From contig JANQLS010000049.1 of NCBI GenBank assembly GCA_028280485.1, positions 1-64,000 on the forward strand: a stretch of DNA of 64,000 nt, read 5' to 3'. The DNA comes from Planctomycetota bacterium. GTDB taxonomy: Bacteria; Planctomycetota; UBA8108; JACQVS01. This document shows, in pieces, positions 48,304 through 56,452 of the stretch (positions within the stretch are counted from its first letter, which is position 1; every line of letters starts with the position of its first letter). A program made the translations under genes and the position numbers. The notes under the pieces were generated by a model. It worked only from the letters and a program-made list of their open reading frames with translations, had not been told where the DNA came from and did no database searches.

Positions 48304-49755
48304 GTGGACAACAAAGCTCTATTCGGCATTCCATGCTCTGTCATAATGGACCCAGTGCATGGTGGGATCAAGATTCACCCGCACGAGAAGGCGGTGATCG
48401 ATCATCCGTTGTTTCAGCGGCTGCGGCACGTCACTCAGACGAGCTTGCTTTCCGGAGTTTTTCCCGGATGTACACACACACGGTTCGAGCACTCGATAGG
48501 TACGATGCAGGTCGCAGGAAAAGTATTCCGCAACCTGTTACGCTCGTATCTTCGCGGCCAGAAGTTTGAGATAATATTGGAGCAGGCACGCGGAACTCTC
48601 CAGGCTCTATACTATTGTTTTAGGCTGGCTGCTTTGTTGCATGACACGGGACACGCCCCTTTCTCTCATCAGCTTGAAGAATGCTCTGCAGTCAAGGAAA
48701 TCCTCTGCCCACCGAAAGAAGTTCTTGACTCCCTGTGGGACAATCAGAACTGGCGGGAGATCTATAAGTACACGCCGGATCGGCTTGAGCACGAGCACTA
48801 CTCGGTCCGTTGTGCCGCAAAGATCCTCGCGGATGTATCGGAGAGGTTCAACCTCCCGATCGAAGCGCGCGACGCCCTTTCGATAATGGATAAGACGTCC
48901 GTGAATGTCAGCGACTCAATAAAGAGTGGGCTTAAGCCACTGGCGAAGGCATTTGGCATTTCACTAAACGAATTCTGTAAGAGCGTGTTCGATTTATTGC
49001 GCTCATTAATATCAGGCGAGCTGGATGTCGACAAGATGGATTACATGTTGAGAGACTCCTACTACTCTGGATGCAAGTTCGGATTATACAGTCTCGACCA
49101 CTTGATCTCTTCGCTGCGCATTGGCTTCGATGACAATTGGATTGGCCTGGCAATCGCTGAAAAGGGGCTCGGAGCGATGGAGGACTTTGTCTATTCGAGG
49201 TTCCAACTCTATTCACAAATTTACAGCCACAAGACAGCTGTTGGTCTTTCATGGCTACTGGACGAGGCGGTCTCTGAGGTCATGCGCGAACGGGAACAGC
49301 AAGTCAAAGATTTCCTCACCAAAATAGAGAAATTCGAATTGTTCTTCGAGAGTTTCTTCTGGGAGTGCTTTCGTGAGATCGCTGAGAGGTTTCCAAATTC
49401 AGCCTGTGGACGCCTGCTCCGGCGAGAGAAGCTGAACTACGTGGATTCCGCGGTGAACTTTCCTGACTCGTTCGCAAAACGTATGTCTGAAGACAGTGTT
49501 ATCATAGAAAGCAAATCAAAGTTCTCGAAAATATGTCTCAGCTATGACCGAATCAGAGTGCTCGCCGGACCAAAGGGGTCGAGACGGCTAGGGACATTGT
49601 CCCAACACAGTGACTTTTTTGAGAAATTTAAAGACACCCGCTTGGTACATGTTTACGAGAAACCAAAATTACAGTCGGTCGTCCAATCCGATGACGAATT
49701 CGCGGAGAAGAGTTTTATTGATAGCAAAGACGAAGCCGATCAGACTGTACTTTAA
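48304..49755 (+). CDS. HD-domain phosphohydrolase (COG1078/SAMHD1-like)
   Basis: 483 aa, cytosolic. The family signature is complete: DPVHGGI near residue 17, HPLFQRLRHVTQ at 34-45, TRFEHSIG with a metal-binding His at 63, LLHDTGHAPFSH (H113, D114), then SGELDVDKMDYMLRDSYYSG near 237-255 with the fourth Asp. This family includes dNTP triphosphohydrolases related to SAMHD1 and dGTPases. GGGAGA precedes the GTG start. It stands alone, is richer in GC than its flanks and sits among IS remnants, signs of transfer. Nucleotide depletion in phage defence is possible but unproven; a housekeeping nucleotide role is equally open. Confidence 0.85.
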   Translation: MDNKALFGIPCSVIMDPVHGGIKIHPHEKAVIDHPLFQRLRHVTQTSLLSGVFPGCTHTRFEHSIGTMQVAGKVFRNLLRSYLRGQKFEIILEQARGTLQALYYCFRLAALLHDTGHAPFSHQLEECSAVKEILCPPKEVLDSLWDNQNWREIYKYTPDRLEHEHYSVRCAAKILADVSERFNLPIEARDALSIMDKTSVNVSDSIKSGLKPLAKAFGISLNEFCKSVFDLLRSLISGELDVDKMDYMLRDSYYSGCKFGLYSLDHLISSLRIGFDDNWIGLAIAEKGLGAMEDFVYSRFQLYSQIYSHKTAVGLSWLLDEAVSEVMREREQQVKDFLTKIEKFELFFESFFWECFREIAERFPNSACGRLLRREKLNYVDSAVNFPDSFAKRMSEDSVIIESKSKFSKICLSYDRIRVLAGPKGSRRLGTLSQHSDFFEKFKDTRLVHVYEKPKLQSVVQSDDEFAEKSFIDSKDEADQTVL

Positions 49756-50295
49756 TTGGCCCCGACCGTTGGGGGAATGATCAAAGTTTTTCTAAATGTA
49801 TTTTAAAAGTTTCTACATGGAGGCTGAGACTATTGATCCAATTTTATGGATTAAGAATTTTAAGTCGGATAGCCCCTGATAACATCCCGGCTATTCTTAT
49901 ATTGAAACGATAAAATTTCTATCTCATTTTTTTTCTTAAGTTGTTTGCTCGATCCTGAAAATAATGGCTTAATGAAATAATATTCACCCAACCTACGATA
50001 GTAGTGCTTGAGCAAACCACCAAATCTTTCTCGGCATTGGGTTAGGAGCCCACTTTCTTAGTTAAACTCATTAAGAATGAGGCAACCTTAGTTTAAAAGC
50101 AAAGGTCGTTAAAAGTTCGAGTTCATCAGAAAAGGTATACGTTACGTGAATTGATCATCAAATCCAATGGCTGGATTAAACACACTGAGAGGTAATAAGC
50201 CAAACGACATTATAGATTGGTAGGAAATTGCTACAAATTCTCGTTAGGTAAAAAACCTCATCCGGCCCTATTATAGTAGTATTTGAGCAAGCCGG
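49756..50295. repeat. IS remnants left of the complete IS
   Basis: 49985-50065 and 50250-50290 both carry the C-terminal codons of the 53349-type transposase (CC(C/T)A(C/T)(T/G)ATAGTAGT.(C/T)TTGAGCA, minus strand ...LKYYY). The complete IS thus sits inside older debris. No gene is seen. Confidence 0.55.
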
Positions 50296-51940
50296 TGCAG
50301 TGCAAACCAACATTCTGGTTTTTTGTGAACGAGTTCTCGCCATCATACCAAACAATCACCTAAGATTTTTGCATTCTTGATTCAGGTGAAAGATTGATTA
50401 TCGGGTTACTGTCTTTTATAGACTTTATTGACGATGATCATGGTATGCCTTCAACTATTCGAATTCAAAACACATACGACCATCGTCTTCGAGAACTGGT
50501 TCAATCAACTGGCGATATTGATTTTGCTACGAGAATTGGAATTCCACGTTCAACTGCTCGAGGTTGGCTGAAAACCGCTTCTAAAGATGTCTTTTCCATT
50601 GATATTGTGGAGAAAGATGTAAGCGTACTTCAAGAAGAAATCATTCACCTAAGAAAACGAGTTAATAGACTCACCTCAATTCTCAGACTATTAATTGTCC
50701 TTATGAAAATTTCTGGATTTTCATTATCCAAGGTTAGGCTTCCAGATGGCAAATTAAAATGCTCACTCTTGAACGCCATCAACCGATCAATAACTGACCT
50801 CCCCTTAAAGCACATACTTCGAATTCTCAAGATCTCTCCCTCACGATATTATTCTTGGAAGCGCTCAAGTAATTGTGAGCTTACCGATTTCCCGTCATGT
50901 CCTAAGTCCACTCCTCAGCAGCTGACGCTGGAAGAGGCTAAAGTAATTAAAGAAATGGCCACCTCCAAGAAATATAAACATGTACCTACAAGGACACTTG
51001 CCATACTAGCTCAAAGACTCGGTCAAGTATTCGCATCTTCAACGACCTGGTACAAGATTATTCATAAATACAAATTACGCCGACCTCGGCAACGAATACA
51101 TCCCACGAAAACCAAAATTGGAATTAGGGCTCAAAAGCCAAATGAAATTTGGCATGTAGACTCAAGCCTAATTCGCCTCCTTGATGGTTCACGAGTATAT
51201 CTTCATGCAGTGATTGATAATTTTTCAAGACGCATCCTCGCTTGGAAAGTTACTTCAACTTTTAATCCCAGTGTCACAGCTGAGCTTTTAATTGTGGCCT
51301 CTAATGAATTGGAGAATGAGATTCCAACTCTTTTTGTTGATGGTGGTATCGAAAATTACAATTCTCCCATCAACGAACTCATAGACTCAGGAAGACTAAG
51401 AAGAATCCTTGCTCAAACTGAAATCTCTTACTCGAATTCACTCATCGAATCGTGGTGGAAAGCCCTCAAACACCAATGGCTTTACCTGAATTCACTTGAT
51501 ACAGTAAACAAGGTTAAAAAACTGGTTTCGTTTTATGTCTCTGAACATAACTCCCGAATCCCCCACTCAGCATTCAAAGGGCAAACGCCCGATGAGATGT
51601 ATTTTGGAACTGATAAAGATATCCCTTCAATACTTGAAAATCTGAGAGCGTTAGCCAGACAGAAGAGACTTGAGACTAATCGAGCAACTTCTTGTCAAAT
51701 TTGTGAATAAGTCTCGTGAAACTCTGAAGCCCTTCTCACAACACTGAAAATTGAGGTATAAGCCCCAATTGTGAACCTTGATTTTTAATTGGTCCTAAAA
51801 ATTTAAGCTCGATTTAGTACAAAACTCATCAGGCGCCATATTCAAACCCAGTGAGTGAATACACCACCATGAAATTTACTATGAGTGGCGAGTTCTCGCG
51901 CGCAAAAGTGCAGAATGTTGATTTGCATTGCAGCGCACAG
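50296..51940 (+). mobile_element. Complete insertion sequence with imperfect terminal inverted repeats
   Basis: Left end GTGCAGTGCAAACCAACATTCTG...GAACGAGTTCTCGCC (50296-50340); right end, read inverted, GCTGCAATGCAAATCAACATTCTGCACTTTTGCGCGCGAGAACTCGC (51890-51936). It encloses a single intact transposase gene. Degenerate and deleted relatives lie at 8230-8390 and 42152-42405. Confidence 0.8.
50445..51710 (+). CDS. DDE transposase with integrase (rve) core
   Basis: From ATG 50445, 421 aa. An N-terminal HTH (ATRIGIPRSTARGWL), a coiled coil (VSVLQEEIIHLRKRVNRL), an HTH_21-like region, then the rve core: Asp in WHVDSSLI, Asp in LFVDGGIENY, and Glu in LIESWWKALK 35 residues after the second Asp, the D-D-35-E signature. 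The C-terminus has HNSRIPHSAFKGQTPDEMYFG, typical of IS3/IS481-type enzymes. The open frame reaches back to a TTG at 50394, but TGCCTTCAA.T after this ATG is the part kept in the deleted copies. Probably functional. Confidence 0.85.
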   Translation: MPSTIRIQNTYDHRLRELVQSTGDIDFATRIGIPRSTARGWLKTASKDVFSIDIVEKDVSVLQEEIIHLRKRVNRLTSILRLLIVLMKISGFSLSKVRLPDGKLKCSLLNAINRSITDLPLKHILRILKISPSRYYSWKRSSNCELTDFPSCPKSTPQQLTLEEAKVIKEMATSKKYKHVPTRTLAILAQRLGQVFASSTTWYKIIHKYKLRRPRQRIHPTKTKIGIRAQKPNEIWHVDSSLIRLLDGSRVYLHAVIDNFSRRILAWKVTSTFNPSVTAELLIVASNELENEIPTLFVDGGIENYNSPINELIDSGRLRRILAQTEISYSNSLIESWWKALKHQWLYLNSLDTVNKVKKLVSFYVSEHNSRIPHSAFKGQTPDEMYFGTDKDIPSILENLRALARQKRLETNRATSCQICE

Positions 51941-51982
51941 CTGGGGACTAAAAACTCCAGAATGTGATGAAAAACCGCCCGA

Positions 51983-52342
51983 CTATTCGTCGCCCCTCGT
52001 GCGCATCTCTTCTGCTTCTTTTAAAAGCTTTACCGTAGCCCTACCCAGCTCATTGTTGGTATCAGCGAGGGCTGGGTAGTGCTTTTGGAGGAAAGAAAGC
52101 AATAGGGCTTCTCTTGGTTTTTCGAGCGCATCAGCGAGTTTATCGACAACCTCCATTGGGATAGACCTAAGGTTGTTTTCGTACTCGCTGATACGCGGCC
52201 TTTTGGATCCGATCATCTTAGCAAGTCCATCCTGAGACAGACCTAGCTCGTCGCGTAGGTCCTTAAGAAGGTCTCCCGCATCATTAATCCGAATTCCTAC
52301 GCTACTATTCTCCAATGAATGGCTCCATCTTGGCCCTTCCAC
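51983..52342 (-). CDS. XRE-family HTH regulator, 119 aa
   Basis: Residues ~22-78 are a lambda-repressor-like HTH (LLKDLRDELGLSQDGLAKMIGSKRPRISEYENNLRSIPMEVVDKLADAL). It resembles the antitoxin or repressor type of XRE proteins. The frame opens with GTG 52342, inside the end of the upstream gene (38-base overlap). It is the last of three overlapping genes transcribed from the promoter at 53015-53042, which it may repress. Confidence 0.8.
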   Translation of the reverse strand: MEGPRWSHSLENSSVGIRINDAGDLLKDLRDELGLSQDGLAKMIGSKRPRISEYENNLRSIPMEVVDKLADALEKPREALLLSFLQKHYPALADTNNELGRATVKLLKEAEEMRTRGDE

Positions 52343-52568
52343 AATAAACGTTGAACTGAAAGGTAATTAGCGAGACCTTTATGTGATCTTCGCTCTTCTC
52401 TAATGCCGGCTTAAGATCTTTATAAAAACAAGTCACTACTTTCTTCAGGGCCTCAAGGTGGTTGATCTCGTCTTTGCTTAAGCCTTCCTCATTTTCTATA
52501 GATTTAGTGTCTAATTCTCTTAATTTTTTCTCAGCCAGGTTTGCGTAAACTTGATAGATCTCCAACAT
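52305..52568 (-). CDS. Hypothetical helical protein, 87 aa
   Basis: Helical and charged (YANLAEKKLREL, EINHLEALKKVVTCFYKDL), no recognised family. GGGAG about 10 bases before the ATG. It overlaps both the gene before (38 bases) and the XRE gene after, so the three are translationally coupled. Possible toxin or XRE partner; nothing in the sequence decides. Confidence 0.55.
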   Translation of the reverse strand: MLEIYQVYANLAEKKLRELDTKSIENEEGLSKDEINHLEALKKVVTCFYKDLKPALEKSEDHIKVSLITFQFNVYCGRAKMEPFIGE

Positions 52569-52977
52569 TTTTATGATTCTCCCTAAAAGTGTTTCTTTTT
52601 AGTGATGGCAAATGGCCATCTTCATGCAAAGAAGGTTGAAACACTTTTTCAGAATCTATTAGAGTGGGAAGTCTAAAGGAAGATTCCGATGAGCAAAACT
52701 GTTTACTTAAGATAGATTTTTTCGGCATAGTTTTCCTGCTGACTACGCTGCTGCAGTAGGCGTAAAATGATTCAATTAAAAATTCAAATAGATCAATAAT
52801 TTTACCTAGCAGGCTAATTAAAAACTCTAATAACTCAGGGCAATAGGAATTTGGCTGTATATCATATAGTTTTTCTAACCGAAGTAATTGAGCATAAAGA
52901 CCGCTCCAAATACTTTTCAATTCAATGTGACTTTGAAGGCACTCTCTTCTGGTAAGTCTTCTTTCATGGTTAAACAT
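52531..52977 (-). CDS. Hypothetical protein, 148 aa, first gene of the XRE operon
   Basis: Family unknown. The first ~100 residues are helical with a hydrophobic patch (LLEFLISLLGKIIDLFEFLIESFYAYCSS) that could be a membrane or interaction helix; the C-terminal ~50 residues are polar and probably disordered. AGGAG is well placed before the ATG and a good sigma-70 promoter lies about 40 bases further up. Confidence 0.55.
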   Translation of the reverse strand: MFNHERRLTRRECLQSHIELKSIWSGLYAQLLRLEKLYDIQPNSYCPELLEFLISLLGKIIDLFEFLIESFYAYCSSVVSRKTMPKKSILSKQFCSSESSFRLPTLIDSEKVFQPSLHEDGHLPSLKRNTFRENHKNVGDLSSLRKPG

Positions 52978-53014
52978 TTTGTATAAATCTCCTATGAAAA
53001 TATTCTTTCCATAC

Positions 53015-53042
53015 AGTGTACGCTATTTGCGACCATAGTCAA
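53015..53042 (-). promoter_or_regulatory. Sigma-70 type promoter of the XRE operon
   Basis: On the minus strand TTGACT (53042-53037) and TACACT (53020-53015) are separated by 16 bases. The sequence between and around them, GACTATGGTCGCAAATAGCG, is the natural place for the XRE protein to bind. Confidence 0.6.
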
Positions 53043-53216
53043 GTAGTGTTTAACAAAAATCAGAGTTGGCGGCCTGGAGGATCGTGGGGAGTTGTTAGTG
53101 GGGCTATTCCATCTATATTATTAGCGCTAATATTCATTCATGTTTGAGAGATCGGGAATCGGCCCAGGATAAGGACTAAAACTCTTATTTAATAAAGTCG
53201 TAAGGTGATCTTTTGC

Positions 53217-54575
53217 ACTGCTTTGGGTCAGGATATTCTGAAATAAAAGTGTCAAGTTCCCGACAAGTTAACTAAAATTATGCTAATACCTCAGGTTTTA
53301 CAAACCGATGACTCAAAATCACAACCCGATGTCGAACGGTAAAAAAACTCATCCAGCCCTACGATAGTAGTACTTGAGCATACCGCCTAATCTTTCTCGG
53401 CACTGGACCTGGTCACCCCCACCTCCGTCATCATGAGGAAAAAGAATCGAATTCTCTCGACCCTGATGGGGGCGTTCATGATTGTAATGATCTTCAAATT
53501 CTCTCAGTACTCTTCGAAGTGAATCTTCACCGAAGAGAATGATTTTAGACAGACACTCTTCTTTAATCGTTCTCACCCACCGTTCGGCAAAAGCGTTAAG
53601 ATTTGGACTTCGAGCTGGTAACTTCAGGCTTCGAACTCCCCCAGCTTTTAAGGTATCTTGAAAAGCTCTGCTAAATTTGGAGTCACGGTCGTGAATCAAA
53701 TATTTTGAGTTTTTTAGAAAACCAACATCCATCCAAGTAACCGTTCGAGCTAATTGGATCATCCATGCTTCAAATGGGTAAGGAGTAATTCCGGCAACCT
53801 GTACCTTTCGACTTCCAAGCTGAATAAAGAAAAGTACATAGTAGGTTACCAGACCACTCTTCGTCCAAACTTCAGCTGTAAAGAAATCAGTAGCCGAAAG
53901 GATATCCATGTGAGACCGAATGAACTCTTTCCACGTTGTTCCTTTTCTTCGATCGGGAGCTGGAGAGATTCCATTTCGCTTCAAGATATTTCCAACTGTT
54001 TGGTCACTGATTTCAATGTTGAGAGTCTTGAGTGCGCCAGCTATCCGATCATAACCCCAAGAACGATTCTCCTTTGCGATCGCAACTACGAGAGCCTCAA
54101 TCTCTTTATCGATTCGCGGACAACCAGGATATTTTCTATTCTTTGAACCATCAAATTTCTTGGCGATCAGTCCCCGATGCCATGCTAAGATAGTTTCTGG
54201 CTTAACAATGTTGGCAACTTCTTCTAAAGCTTTACGTCCCAGCTTCTTCCCAATTTCAGCCAGTGAAATGCGCTCACCATCAGTGAGTTTCAATCGTCCC
54301 TCGATTTGAGATCGTAGAATTTTATTTTCAGTCGCCAGGTATTCATTTCTTAGCTGCAGCTCTTCATCGACTGAGCCAGATATATAAGCCAGAATTCTTT
54401 TCCAGTTCATCCTCAAACACCTTCTCAATTCTATGCTAAGAAGGCGATGATAGCAGATCGCTCACCAAAATTTTACCGACTGCCTATTATCATAATTCTT
54501 GATTTTTCAACACGTTCGAATATTTTGACCTAACGGGAAAGTGCATGATGTAAGCTTGCACAGCAGCGCTGAGAA
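53217..54575 (-). mobile_element. Second insertion sequence, integrase-type
   Basis: One transposase gene between ends of the window-wide type: left GCACTGCTTTGGGTCAGGATATTCTG...AAAAGTGTCAAG (53217-53260) and, inverted at the right, CGCTGCTGTGCAAGCTTACATCATGCACTTTCCCG (54540-54575). The repeats are imperfect, so the exact borders are uncertain. Fragments of its 3' end occur at 30060, 49985 and 50250. Confidence 0.65.
53349..54410 (-). CDS. Integrase-core DDE transposase
   Basis: About 353 aa from the ATG at 54410 (the frame reaches a TTG at 54428). An N-terminal helical HTH region (KPETILAWHRGLIAKKFDG) precedes an rve core: Asp in LSATDFFTAEVW, Asp in YLIHDRDSKFSRAF, Glu in NAFAERWVRTIKEECL, and the C-terminal YNHERPHQG motif. 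This is a common type of integrase-like transposase in planctomycetes and relatives. All three catalytic residues are present, so it could be active. The C-terminus RLGGMLKYYYRRAG marks the fragments elsewhere. Confidence 0.85.
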   Translation of the reverse strand: MNWKRILAYISGSVDEELQLRNEYLATENKILRSQIEGRLKLTDGERISLAEIGKKLGRKALEEVANIVKPETILAWHRGLIAKKFDGSKNRKYPGCPRIDKEIEALVVAIAKENRSWGYDRIAGALKTLNIEISDQTVGNILKRNGISPAPDRRKGTTWKEFIRSHMDILSATDFFTAEVWTKSGLVTYYVLFFIQLGSRKVQVAGITPYPFEAWMIQLARTVTWMDVGFLKNSKYLIHDRDSKFSRAFQDTLKAGGVRSLKLPARSPNLNAFAERWVRTIKEECLSKIILFGEDSLRRVLREFEDHYNHERPHQGRENSILFPHDDGGGGDQVQCRERLGGMLKYYYRRAG

Positions 54576-54614
54576 ATTGCACCCCAACTAATTTTTGAGC
54601 GCTATTCAGTTATA

Positions 54615-55661
54615 TTATAGATTTGAGCCAAGGGTCAATTGCTTTGAGATCGACCTACAATTTTTAATCACTCTTATTAAACGATTGTACGAATAAGTTG
54701 AAAATATAGATTTATTTTTTAACTTGGTTACTATTCCTTTTAAGTCACTATTAAATTCAGTGGCATCAGAGTGACGCCAATTTCTATCAACATTAGTAGC
54801 TCTTTTAACAACTTTAATTAGCTTATTCTTAATGAAATGAGCCTCTTCGTCAATTCCACGAATCTTAACAAGTAGCCCCATCCCATTTTTTAATTTCTTG
54901 AAATGATCTTGATTTGAGCCTTCAACTGGCCCCTTCCCACTTAATAGCGTCACCAACATAAGCCCCAAAGAATAAACATCCGTCCGCTTACAAATATTCT
55001 CCATCCTAGCCTGCTCTGGTGACATATATTTCAGAGAGGCAGAAACCTTAAGCTGACATTGTAGCTCATCAGTTCGTACCGCACTCCCCCAATCAATGAT
55101 TACTGGCTGTAGCTTTAGCACCCCTGAGCATTTATCGCTTCTTTTAACAATAATGTTCTCAGGTTTAAGATCTCCATGAATGACTCCTTTTGAATGAGCA
55201 TATTCTATTGTGCCTACAATGTGAGTCATAATCTCCAATTTATCAACTAAGCACAAATCACTACACTTCGACAACATTGCGGACAATGGATCCCCTTTAA
55301 CCAATGACGATGCCATATAGGAAGCACCAAATTGATTATCAGAAAGCGTAAAAAACTCAGGGATTCGCCCATTTAAATTATCGGACTGGAGATACTTGAG
55401 GATTTCAGCCTCTCTAACTAAAGCTTGTATCTGATCATGCCTTTCACGTGCGAATTTCAGAGCAAGTCTCCGCTTCAACCTTCTATCCCAAACAGCATAA
55501 ACAATTCCAGCCCCCCCCCAGCCTATTATACCAAGAGACTCATATCTCCTTGGAAACAAGGGGACTGGATCCTCAACTGAGTTGCCTAATATAGAATTTA
55601 GCTGCCCATCCATTTCTTTAGCGTAATCATCTTCTTTAGCGTAATCATCATTAATTACCAA
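54615..55661 (-). CDS. Eukaryote-like Ser/Thr protein kinase, 348 aa
   Basis: Kinase domain at ~40-310: glycine loop IIGWGGAGIVYAV, VAIK-type lysine in RRLALKFARE, catalytic loop IHGDLKPENIIV, DWG in place of DFG, activation-segment end SPEQAR, and TDVYSLGLMLVTLLSGKGP. No transmembrane helix or sensor domain follows, so it is a short cytosolic kinase, unlike the long planctomycete ones. The frame opens with TTG 55661; an in-frame ATG at 55613 follows an exact 18-base tandem duplication (DDYAKE twice). It lies 6 bases after the sigma factor stop, in one operon. Likely targets are the sigma factor or the divergent genes (inference). Confidence 0.85.
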   Translation of the reverse strand: MVINDDYAKEDDYAKEMDGQLNSILGNSVEDPVPLFPRRYESLGIIGWGGAGIVYAVWDRRLKRRLALKFARERHDQIQALVREAEILKYLQSDNLNGRIPEFFTLSDNQFGASYMASSLVKGDPLSAMLSKCSDLCLVDKLEIMTHIVGTIEYAHSKGVIHGDLKPENIIVKRSDKCSGVLKLQPVIIDWGSAVRTDELQCQLKVSASLKYMSPEQARMENICKRTDVYSLGLMLVTLLSGKGPVEGSNQDHFKKLKNGMGLLVKIRGIDEEAHFIKNKLIKVVKRATNVDRNWRHSDATEFNSDLKGIVTKLKNKSIFSTYSYNRLIRVIKNCRSISKQLTLGSNL

Positions 55662-55667
55662 ATCTAC

Positions 55668-56189
55668 CTAGAAAAAATTCGCTGAAGTATCTCGAATTGC
55701 TACAGCCCCCCTTCGTAATTTATCCTTCACAGTGCTTGGGGAAACCTCTCTTTCTTCAGCAATTTCATCAAATGACTTTTTATCAAATATATGGGCCAAG
55801 CAGATATCCATAAAATCAGGAAATGAACTCGACAAAAACTCAACAAACTCCTTAAATTCAGTATCTGTAAAGGCTTGACCAAGCTCAGCCACATCATCAG
55901 GTAATGAAATTGGGATACTACCATTACCTCTTTTTATCGCATTTTTCCTACGATGACGATCAATTAACACTATCTTGATGGTATGCTTAAAGTGCTGTAT
56001 AAAGACCTCTTTTGGAAGAGGGGGTTGACTCCCCCAATCTCTCCGGCAAAAAGCTTCATGCACAAGCTCCGTTGGTGAAATGGATGCTCCGCTAAGCGAA
56101 CTCTTGGATATTGATTTTAATTCTTGGTAGCAATGTACAAATAAATACACTGTCTCCCTAACGGTTAAATCTCCAGCCTGCTCATCCAT
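55668..56189 (-). CDS. ECF-type RNA polymerase sigma factor, 173 aa
   Basis: Matches the ECF class common in planctomycetes and acidobacteria (Sigma70_ECF type). Region 2 is PTELVHEAFCRR ... FIQHFKHTIKIVLIDRHRRKNAIKRG; region 4 is SFDEIAEEREVSPSTVKDKLRRG (~140-163), the -35 recognition HTH. No anti-sigma gene is adjacent; the kinase downstream may replace it as regulator. GGTGGAG lies just before the ATG. It is divergent from the 493 aa gene across 263 bases, so it may transcribe both arms. Confidence 0.85.
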   Translation of the reverse strand: MDEQAGDLTVRETVYLFVHCYQELKSISKSSLSGASISPTELVHEAFCRRDWGSQPPLPKEVFIQHFKHTIKIVLIDRHRRKNAIKRGNGSIPISLPDDVAELGQAFTDTEFKEFVEFLSSSFPDFMDICLAHIFDKKSFDEIAEEREVSPSTVKDKLRRGAVAIRDTSANFF

Positions 56190-56452
56190 AACTCCACCAA
56201 ATCATCAAAAAAAGATTGCGTTCATAGCCCCCACATGTACATTTAGTGGTCCAAAATTTTGACATCTGTTTTAGTTTACCAGACCACCAGAAAAGAATCA
56301 ACAAGAATGTGCCCCCTCAACTTCCCTCATAATCAACACTTACCACCAAATCGAGAGTAAAACCCAGCTCTCAATTTAGTAAGTTTGTTTTGAGCTTTTC
56401 AGAAAAAACAGACTTCTTCTCCTAATAATTTCCGCTTTTTGCGACTAAGTAC
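56190..56452. promoter_or_regulatory. Divergent intergenic region with a small inverted repeat
   Basis: GTGGTC (56246-56251) and GACCAC (56282-56287) are spaced 30 bases apart between the two arms of the sigma/kinase and protease operons. TTGACA occurs at about 56259. Suggestive of an operator or ECF promoter pair; not proven. Confidence 0.35.
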
